Source of the DNA: Betaproteobacteria bacterium
GTDB taxonomy: Bacteria > Pseudomonadota > Gammaproteobacteria > Burkholderiales > Casimicrobiaceae
DNA: 8,835 nt
Assembly: GCA_005888865.1 (NCBI GenBank)
Contig: VBCL01000128.1
Coordinates: 1-8,835, forward strand
Direction: 5' to 3'
The translations under genes were made by a program, and so were the position numbers. The notes beneath the pieces are model-generated. The model worked only from the letters and a program-made list of their open reading frames with translations. It was not told the origin of the DNA and ran no database searches. This document shows, piece after piece, positions 1-4,833 of this stretch (within the stretch, counting starts at the first letter, position 1; each line of letters begins with the position of its first letter).

Positions 1-9
1 CGCCCAGCA

Positions 10-927
10 CTATTCCGCCAGCAAATAATCACGGCTGTCTTCCAGAAAATGCGGGCCGGCGTCGGAGCGGAGCGCCGTCCCGACGCCTTCTGCGGTGAGC
101 ACCTCGAGCAGCAACGCGCTGGTCACTCCGCCGTCGATGATGTGGACCGAGCGCACGCCTTCGCGCACCGCCTGCAGGGCCGCGGCCACGCGAGGGCGCA
201 TACCACCGTCGACGACGCCCTCGCGCAGGAATGCTTCGGCTTCACTCGCCGTGAGGACGTACACGAGCTTGCCGGCACGGTCGTGCACGCCCGGGACATT
301 GGTCATCAGGATCAGCTTCTCCGCCTCGAGCGTTCGCGCGAGGCGCCCGGCGAGCAGATCGGAGTTGATGTGATACGCGGTGCCGTCCGTACCGACTCCG
401 ATCGGCATGATGACCGGGATGAAGTTTCGCGACAGCAAAAGATCGATGAGATCGACGTCGATGCTTTCCACGTCGCCGACGAAGCCCAGGTCGCGCGCGT
501 CGGCCTCGCCGGCGTCCTCCGACAAGGTCAGACGGCGGGCGTGGATGAAGCGGCCGTCCTGTCCGCTCAGGCCCACTGCGCGTCCGCCGTGACGGTTGAT
601 CAGGCCGACGAGCTCCTGGTTCAGCTCGCCCAACGCCATCTCCACGATCGTCAACGTGCGCTCGTCGGTGACGCGCACACCGCGGTGGCGGCGGCTTTCC
701 ATGCCGGTCTGGCGCATCAGCTCGTCGATTCGCCAGCCGCCGCCGTGGACGACGATCGCCTTCATGCCGACCAGTCGCAGCAGCGCGACGTCGCGCGCGA
801 ATCCCGCCTTGAGGGCAGGATCGGCCATTGCGTTGCCGCCGAAGCGAATCACCAGCGTCTTGCCGTGGTAGGCACGGATGTATGGCAAGGCTTCGGCGAG
901 GATGCGGGCTTTGGGATTCGTGGACAT
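10..927 (-). CDS. argB: ArgB-family N-acetylglutamate kinase-like protein with altered active site
   Basis: The 305-residue protein has the amino acid kinase fold signature of N-acetylglutamate kinase, the second enzyme of arginine synthesis. Visible landmarks are the first glycine motif IRFGGNAM (residues 27-34), VHGGG (60-64), RGVRVTDERT (82-91), GFVGDVESID (148-157), IPVIMPIGVG (170-179), INSD (187-190), ILMTNVPGV (206-214) and GGMRPRV (241-247). Length matches long betaproteobacterial ArgB. Set against E. coli NAGK, Arg66 and Asp162 are kept (R85, D190), but Lys8 is R28, Asn158 is H186 and Lys217 is R246. The loop after VHGGG reads WR instead of the usual PQ. This suggests a divergent paralogue with changed or reduced activity, or another substrate; a housekeeping argB may lie elsewhere. 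The C-terminus extends about 20 residues beyond the usual end. The ATG at 927 gives the expected family N-terminus, although no good Shine-Dalgarno precedes it. It is divergent from the sulfur operon. Family assignment is firm; function is uncertain. Confidence 0.9.
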   Translation of the reverse strand: MSTNPKARILAEALPYIRAYHGKTLVIRFGGNAMADPALKAGFARDVALLRLVGMKAIVVHGGGWRIDELMRQTGMESRRHRGVRVTDERTLTIVEMALGELNQELVGLINRHGGRAVGLSGQDGRFIHARRLTLSEDAGEADARDLGFVGDVESIDVDLIDLLLSRNFIPVIMPIGVGTDGTAYHINSDLLAGRLARTLEAEKLILMTNVPGVHDRAGKLVYVLTASEAEAFLREGVVDGGMRPRVAAALQAVREGVRSVHIIDGGVTSALLLEVLTAEGVGTALRSDAGPHFLEDSRDYLLAE

Positions 928-1109
928 CAGGGTCTCAGGGCGCCACAGCGAGGCATATTAACCCGCCGTCGCATTCGGCGGGCGCGTCGTCCGATGTCGG
1001 TGGCGCGTCTTGCCGGTGTCGGACTATAGTAGGGACAGGGAATCGCCGCGTTGGCGCTTACGTCGACGGTGCCGGCTACCGCCGGAGATCATCGAGAACC
1101 GAATCACCG
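928..1109. promoter_or_regulatory. Divergent intergenic region between argB-like gene and sulfur operon
   Basis: These 182 bases separate two genes transcribed away from each other, so promoters for both should lie here. On the plus strand a -10-like TATAGT sits at 1025-1030, inside the palindrome ACTATAGT, but no convincing -35 is found at 16-18 bases upstream. On the minus strand a -10-like TAATAT (955-960) lies about 28 bases before the argB-like start, also without a clear -35. I found no recognisable binding site for a sulfide-responsive regulator. Location is inferred from gene orientation; the individual boxes are weak. Confidence 0.4.
962..982. promoter_or_regulatory. 7-bp GC-rich inverted repeat in divergent promoter region
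   Basis: CCCGCCG and CGGCGGG form a perfect 7-bp inverted repeat around a 7-base spacer. It lies just upstream of the -10-like TAATAT of the minus-strand argB-like gene, so it could be an operator or a transcript hairpin. No T-run follows on either strand, so a terminator is unlikely. In GC-rich DNA such repeats can arise by chance. Confidence 0.35.
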
Positions 1110-1544
1110 ATGACGATCGATTGGACTTCATTCACACCGTGGTCCGCCGCAATCGGCGGTGTCATCATCGGCCTCGCTGTCGCGATGTTCGTGCTTGTGA
1201 ACGGCCGCATCGCGGGCATCAGCGGCATCGTCGGCGGACTGCTTCGGCCGGCGCCGGGTGATGCGGGCTGGCGGATCGCATTCGTCGCGGGGTTGATCGC
1301 TGCGCCGCTCTGCTTCGCGACCGTGACGACGTTGCCGCCGGTGGTGATCGAGGCGAGCTATCCTGCACTCGTCGTCGCCGGACTGCTGGTCGGCATCGGC
1401 ACGCGCTACGGGGCCGGCTGCACGAGCGGCCACGGCGTGTGCGGGATCTCGCGCCTGTCACCGCGGTCGATCGTCGCCACGCTTTCGTTCATGGCGGCCG
1501 GCGTCGCGACCGTGTTCGTCGTGCGGCACGTCATCGGCACTTGA
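1110..1544 (+). CDS. YeeE/YedE-family sulfur transporter, first half-size subunit
   Basis: This 144-residue membrane protein belongs to the YeeE/YedE (DUF395) family, whose full-length members import thiosulfate through conserved cysteines. Hydrophobic segments lie at roughly residues 12-31, 55-75, 86-100 and 120-141. The hallmark motif GAGCTSGHGVCGISRLS (residues 101-117) carries two cysteines, C104 and C111. Full-length YeeE is about twice this size; here the fold is split over this gene and the next, a known arrangement in proteobacteria. The ATG at 1110 places the first membrane helix correctly, with a weak GAGAA upstream. An 8-base gap separates it from the second subunit and the operon continues into a persulfide dioxygenase-rhodanese gene, which supports a role in moving thiosulfate or another reduced sulfur species across the inner membrane. 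The exact substrate is inferred. Confidence 0.88.
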   Translation: MTIDWTSFTPWSAAIGGVIIGLAVAMFVLVNGRIAGISGIVGGLLRPAPGDAGWRIAFVAGLIAAPLCFATVTTLPPVVIEASYPALVVAGLLVGIGTRYGAGCTSGHGVCGISRLSPRSIVATLSFMAAGVATVFVVRHVIGT

Positions 1545-1552
1545 GCGCAGCC

Positions 1553-2011
1553 ATGTATGCATTGAGCTCCTTCGTCGCAGGGTTCGTGTTCGGCACCGGG
1601 CTCGTCGTGTCGGGCATGGTCAATCCGGCCAAGGTTCAGGGCTTTCTCGATCTTGCGGGCGCGTGGGATCCGTCGCTGGCGCTGGTGATGGCCGGCGCCG
1701 TCGTCGTGGGAGCCGCCGCTTTCGCGCTCGCCGGCAGGCGCGCCTCTACGGTGCTCGGCGCCCCGATGGCGCTTCCCACAACGCGCGTTATCGACGCGAG
1801 GCTCGTGCTCGGCAGCCTCGCCTTCGGCGTCGGCTGGGGACTCGCCGGATTCTGTCCCGGCCCAGCGCTTGTAGCGCTCGGCGCCGGCAAGCTCAAGGCG
1901 GTCGTGTTCGTCGCGGCAATGCTGGCAGGGATGCTGGTCTTCGAGCTCGCCGAACGCGCCCGCTCGAGGGGCGAGAGCGTTCCGCGCGACACCGCGCTTC
2001 CGGGCGCATGA
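1553..2011 (+). CDS. YeeE/YedE-family sulfur transporter, second half-size subunit (DUF6691-like)
   Basis: This 152-residue membrane protein is the partner half of the split YeeE/YedE transporter. It has hydrophobic stretches at about residues 3-22, 41-60, 84-104 and 115-132. The conserved GMVNPAKVQGFLDLAGAWDPSL (residues 21-42) and the cysteine motif GLAGFCPGPALVALG (96-110, C101) are typical of the second half-size subunit. The first codon is the ATG at 1553; the open frame extends further upstream, but that extension overlaps the previous gene in another frame and lacks family character. It follows its partner by 8 bases and precedes the dioxygenase gene by 18, so the three are very likely co-transcribed. 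The charged C-terminal tail is probably cytoplasmic. Family is clear; substrate is inferred. Confidence 0.87.
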   Translation: MYALSSFVAGFVFGTGLVVSGMVNPAKVQGFLDLAGAWDPSLALVMAGAVVVGAAAFALAGRRASTVLGAPMALPTTRVIDARLVLGSLAFGVGWGLAGFCPGPALVALGAGKLKAVVFVAAMLAGMLVFELAERARSRGESVPRDTALPGA

Positions 2012-2029
2012 CGCTGTGGAGAAACGCCA

Positions 2030-3103
2030 ATGCTGATCTTCCGCCAACTGTTCGACCCGCAGTCGTCGACGTACTCGTACCTGCTCGCCGACGCGCGTGC
2101 GCGCGAGGCCGTGCTGATCGATCCGGTGTTCGAGCAGGCGCGACGCGATGCGGCGCTCATCGCCGAACTCGATCTCAAGCTCGTCGCCACGATCGAGACG
2201 CACGTGCACGCGGATCACGTGACTGCGGCATGGCTCCTCAAGCGCCAATTTGGCAGCGCAATCGCGCTCTCCGCCGCGAGCGGCGCCGAAGGCGCCGACC
2301 GCTATCTCGCGCATGGCGACCGGGTGAAGTTCGGAGCGCGCTATCTCGAGGTGCGCGCCACACCCGGCCACACGCACGGGTGCGTGACGTACGTTCTCGA
2401 CGACGAGAGCATGGCGTTCACCGGCGATTGCCTGCTGATCCGCGGCAGCGGTCGCACCGACTTCCAGCAGGGAGACCCGCGTGCGATGTACAGCTCGGTG
2501 CGCAGTCAGATCCTGACGTTGCCTCCCGCCTGCCTGCTCTACCCGGCGCACGATTACCGGGGCCTCACGGTGACCAGCGTCGCCGAAGAACGGCGATACA
2601 ACCCGCGGCTGGGCGGCGACATCGGCGAGTCCGACTTCGTCGGCTACATGAACAACCTCGGCTTGCCGCATCCGAAGCTGATCGACATCGCCGTGCCGGC
2701 GAACCTGCGCTGCGGACGTCCGGAGAAGGATACGGCGCTGCCCGCCGAGCCCGGTTGGGCACCGTTGACGTTCACCTTCGCCGGCATCTGGGAGATCCGG
2801 CCCGATGCGCTCGAGGAAAGCGCGGCGCGCGTGCAGATCGTCGACGTGCGCGAGCCCGACGAGTATCACGGCTCGCTCGGACACATCCACGGCGCGACGC
2901 TGATTCCCCTCGGTACGCTCGCGGCCCGCGCCCCCGAGCTTGCGCGCGATCGCCCGGTCGTCGCGGTGTGCCGTTCAGGCGCCCGGTCGGCTCAGGCTTC
3001 GGTCATGTTGCAGCGGGCCGGATTCAACGACGTCGCCAATCTCGCGGGAGGGATGCTGCGCTGGCGTGCGGAGGGATATCCGGTGGAGGGCGGGCTGGCG
3101 TAG
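2030..3103 (+). CDS. Persulfide dioxygenase-rhodanese fusion protein (ETHE1-type, Blh/PRF-like)
   Basis: The 357-residue protein fuses an ETHE1-type metallo-beta-lactamase-fold persulfide dioxygenase (about residues 1-240) to a rhodanese domain (about 262-355). The first domain oxidises glutathione persulfide to sulfite with a mononuclear iron; the rhodanese moves sulfane sulfur between thiols, sulfite and thiosulfate. Iron ligands by alignment with human ETHE1 are H58, H114 and D133, with exactly the ETHE1 spacing (56 and 19 residues). The ETHVHADH motif (56-63), GRTDFQQGD (141-149) and YPAHDY (171-176) are present. The rhodanese loop CRSGARS starts at catalytic C314; its six-residue loop fits a sulfurtransferase. 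GGAG at 2018-2021, 8 bases before the ATG, supports the start. Similar fusions (Burkholderia PRF; Blh of the Xylella/Agrobacterium bigR operon) occur with the same kind of half-size transporters. No signal peptide, so cytoplasmic. No ArsR/BigR-type regulator gene is visible here. Confidence 0.93.
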   Translation: MLIFRQLFDPQSSTYSYLLADARAREAVLIDPVFEQARRDAALIAELDLKLVATIETHVHADHVTAAWLLKRQFGSAIALSAASGAEGADRYLAHGDRVKFGARYLEVRATPGHTHGCVTYVLDDESMAFTGDCLLIRGSGRTDFQQGDPRAMYSSVRSQILTLPPACLLYPAHDYRGLTVTSVAEERRYNPRLGGDIGESDFVGYMNNLGLPHPKLIDIAVPANLRCGRPEKDTALPAEPGWAPLTFTFAGIWEIRPDALEESAARVQIVDVREPDEYHGSLGHIHGATLIPLGTLAARAPELARDRPVVAVCRSGARSAQASVMLQRAGFNDVANLAGGMLRWRAEGYPVEGGLA

Positions 3104-3130
3104 CTCGGGCCGCCACCGTATGGTGGACAG

Positions 3131-3158
3131 CACAAAGCCCGCTGCAGCGGGCCTTGTT
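3131..3158. terminator. Probable bidirectional intrinsic terminator
   Basis: The perfect palindrome GCCCGCTGCAGCGGGC (3137-3152) forms a 6-bp GC stem with a TGCA loop. It is flanked by AAA on the left and CTTGTT on the right, so both strands read an A-rich flank, GC stem and T-containing tail. It lies between convergent genes, 34 bases after the dioxygenase stop and just after the end of the minus-strand 93-residue gene, as expected of a shared terminator. A weaker 5-bp hairpin (CCACC-GTAT-GGTGG, 3113-3126) sits just before it. The T-tracts are short. Confidence 0.65.
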
Positions 3159-3174
3159 GGGTCAAGCGAGACCG

Positions 3175-3456
3175 TCAGAAATTCGGCGCGACGTTATTCT
3201 CGGCGCATACCATGCGCGCTTCGAACGTCGTCACGAACGGATTCGGGCTGATCTGCACCAGGCGCGATGCGCCGGCGCTTTCCTTCCGGATCAAAGGCGA
3301 CGAGCCCTGAATCAGCGCCTCCTTCGGAATCCGGTACAGGTCTCCGGACCCCACCTCGACGTAGGCTCCGGGCTCGGTAATGTCCTGCCAACCTAATTCG
3401 CGGAGCCGAGTTCTCCGCTGCGGATCGACCGATGCATTCCTCACTTCTGTTCCCAT
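3175..3456 (-). CDS. Small protein of unknown function (93 residues)
   Basis: I do not recognise a family. The protein is soluble, without signal peptide or membrane segment. It contains ELGWQDI (20-26), GAYVEVGSGDLYRIPKEAL (30-48) and an unusual C-terminus ending in a single cysteine (C84) and NNVAPNF. The start is well supported: GGAGG lies 5 bases before the ATG at 3456, the best ribosome site in this part of the window. An upstream in-frame extension to 3588 is possible but would bypass this site and reads as low-complexity basic sequence. It stands alone, convergent with the sulfur operon (shared terminator) and divergent from the ABC operon. Being a real gene is likely from the ribosome site and the terminator position; function is unknown. 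Confidence 0.7.
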   Translation of the reverse strand: MGTEVRNASVDPQRRTRLRELGWQDITEPGAYVEVGSGDLYRIPKEALIQGSSPLIRKESAGASRLVQISPNPFVTTFEARMVCAENNVAPNF

Positions 3457-3571
3457 GGTTACCTCCGATTTCCCGGGTCCAGGAAGCAGACCCTTTCCGG
3501 TGCGCCTGCGACGATGACCACCATCACACGAGCGACCGAAAGAGTTTGACTGACATGGCACGGCCGGGTTC

Positions 3572-3601
3572 CTGACAGCGCGCTTCATGTTTCGCTGTCA
3601 G
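3572..3601. promoter_or_regulatory. 9-bp perfect inverted repeat, possible operator or leader hairpin
   Basis: CTGACAGCG (3572-3580) and CGCTGTCAG (3593-3601) are exact reverse complements separated by 12 bases. The repeat lies about 30 bases before the TTGACG -35-like box of the ABC operon and about 115 bases before the start of the opposite gene. The 21-base centre-to-centre spacing is two helical turns, which fits binding of a dimeric regulator on one face of DNA. No T-run follows, so it is not a normal terminator. The regulator is unknown. Confidence 0.45.
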
Positions 3602-3726
3602 CGTGCGTCTCCCTCATGGACGAGGGGGTATTTGACGCTGGCAGCAGCCTTCGGGTACCGTCGGGACTCACACACGAAGACCGCGACCGCCCGTTACCGG
3701 GATCGGCTCGCGGCGGTAGCGCCACC

Positions 3727-3732
3727 AGGAGG
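3727..3732 (+). promoter_or_regulatory. Strong Shine-Dalgarno deciding the binding-protein start
   Basis: AGGAGG is placed 6 bases before the ATG at 3739. It decides this start over an in-frame ATG at 3616, which would put 41 unlikely residues before the signal peptide. Confidence 0.85.
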
Positions 3733-3738
3733 ATTCCG

Positions 3739-4788
3739 ATGATCGTCATTCATTGCTTTGTGCAGCCGATCGCGCGCGCCGTGGCGTTCGCAATGCTGCT
3801 TGCGCTCGCCTTGTGCCTTCCGCCGGGCGTCGCCCCTGCATTCGCGGCCGACACGATCAACGCCTACTCGATCTGGCCGGAGAATTGGGCGCGGCCGATG
3901 TTCGAGGAATTCGAGAAAGCCACAGGGATCAAGGTCAACTTCGTGCGCTTTTCTTCCGGCGAGGCGTTGGCGCGTGTGATGGCCGAGAAGAATAATCCGC
4001 AGGTCGACGTCCTGTTCGGCGGTCCGGTCGAGACCTTCGCCGCCGGCATTAGCGAAGGCGTATTCGAGCCGTACAAGCCGCCCTCCTTCGCCAAGCTTCC
4101 CGCGCGCTTCCGTCACCCGGACGGGCAATGGATCGCCATCGCCGACGATCCGCTGGTGTTCATGTCCAACGACAAATTCCTCAAAGAGCACAATCTCAAG
4201 GCGCCGGCGTCGTGGAACGATCTGCTTGCGCCCGCCTACAAGAACATGCTGCAGATGGCGGACGCGCGGACTTCGGGCACCGCCGTGACGCGCATCTTCT
4301 CCGTCCTGGAAGTGAACGGCCGCGACGAGAACAAGGCGTTCGATTACATGAAGAAGCTGCGGCCCAACGTGCAGCTCTACACCAAGAGCGGCGGAGGCGG
4401 CACGCTGCCCGTGGGTCTGGGCCAGGCCGGTGCGGGCATCTTCTTCATCGTCGACGCGCTCGACACCAAGGCCAAGGGTTACGAGGTCACGATCAGCTTT
4501 CCGAAGGAGGGCATCGGCACGGCCGCCGAAGGCATCGCGCTCATCAAGGGCGCGAAGAATCCGGCGCTGGGCAAGAAGTTGATCGACTGGGCAAGCTCGC
4601 CGGCGATGCAGGGCCAGTTTGCGAAATACAAGATCAACTTCGTTCCCGCGCATCCCGACGTCGCGCTCGATCCCGGTCTTGCCGCAGTGCTCAAGGACGC
4701 CAAGCTCTTCCCGATCGACGCCGATTACGCGGGCGCCAACCGCAAGCGCATCGTCGAGCGCTGGGTCGCCGAGGTCCTCAATCCCTGA
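3739..4788 (+). CDS. ABC transporter periplasmic substrate-binding protein (iron/phosphonate-like class)
   Basis: The 349-residue protein starts with a clear signal peptide: basic R13, hydrophobic AVAFAMLLALALCL, and a likely cut after AFA at residue 36. The mature part is a periplasmic binding protein of the class feeding FbpB/ThiP-like permeases: NAYSIWPENWARPMFEEFEKATGIKVNFVR near the N-terminus, NNPQVDVLFGGPVE, FMSNDKFL, PASWNDLL, GTAVTRIFSVLEVNG, a GGGG-containing loop (SGGGGTLP), and GTAAEGIALIKGAKNP near the C-terminal lobe. Members bind ferric iron, 2-aminoethylphosphonate, thiamine or sugars phosphates. The adjacent tyrosine pair that binds iron in FbpA-type proteins is not seen, which argues against a classical ferric-binding protein. 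It is the first gene of an importer operon; the next coding sequence is a fused permease. The ligand cannot be named. The start is set by AGGAGG and the signal peptide. Confidence 0.9.
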   Translation: MIVIHCFVQPIARAVAFAMLLALALCLPPGVAPAFAADTINAYSIWPENWARPMFEEFEKATGIKVNFVRFSSGEALARVMAEKNNPQVDVLFGGPVETFAAGISEGVFEPYKPPSFAKLPARFRHPDGQWIAIADDPLVFMSNDKFLKEHNLKAPASWNDLLAPAYKNMLQMADARTSGTAVTRIFSVLEVNGRDENKAFDYMKKLRPNVQLYTKSGGGGTLPVGLGQAGAGIFFIVDALDTKAKGYEVTISFPKEGIGTAAEGIALIKGAKNPALGKKLIDWASSPAMQGQFAKYKINFVPAHPDVALDPGLAAVLKDAKLFPIDADYAGANRKRIVERWVAEVLNP

Positions 4789-4794
4789 TCACTT

Positions 4795-4827
4795 CCGTTC
4801 GTGGTGAGCTTGTCGAACCACGAACGG
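4795..4827. repeat. Dispersed hairpin repeat, copy 1
   Basis: CCGTTCGTGGT (4795-4805) and ACCACGAACGG (4817-4827) form a perfect 11-bp stem around the 11-base loop GAGCTTGTCGA. The core is one I recognise from dispersed repeats common in proteobacterial genomes, whose chance translations include VSLSNHE and RPSTSSGRT. It begins six bases after the binding-protein stop. The hairpin could stabilise the upstream mRNA or dampen transcription into the permease; no T-run follows. Confidence 0.85.
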
Positions 4828-4833
4828 GCTTCC

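Larger units (their letters stand above)
3457..3738. promoter_or_regulatory. Divergent intergenic region upstream of the ABC importer operon
   Basis: These 282 bases separate the 93-residue protein gene (minus) from the ABC operon (plus). They hold a perfect 9-bp inverted repeat at 3572-3601 and a -35-like TTGACG at 3632-3637. The matching -10 position (TACCGT, 3656-3661, 18-base spacing) is poor, so the promoter assignment is weak. I see no RNA gene or coding sequence with a ribosome site here. No convincing promoter for the minus-strand gene was found. Confidence 0.35.

Noticed and set aside
1001..1014. Possible sigma-54 promoter TGGCGCGTCTTGCC before the sulfur operon, attractive because FisR/sigma-54 controls sulfide oxidation in some betaproteobacteria
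   Set aside because: The GG and GC elements are separated by 8 bases instead of the required 10.
49..1029. A 326-codon plus-strand frame opposite the argB-like gene
   Set aside because: The minus-strand frame has full ArgB family motifs; this one is its antisense shadow.
1406..2890. A 494-codon open frame on the minus strand across the sulfur operon
   Set aside because: It is antisense to three well-supported genes and its translation is a low-complexity Arg/His/Ala/Asp mixture typical of GC-rich shadow frames.
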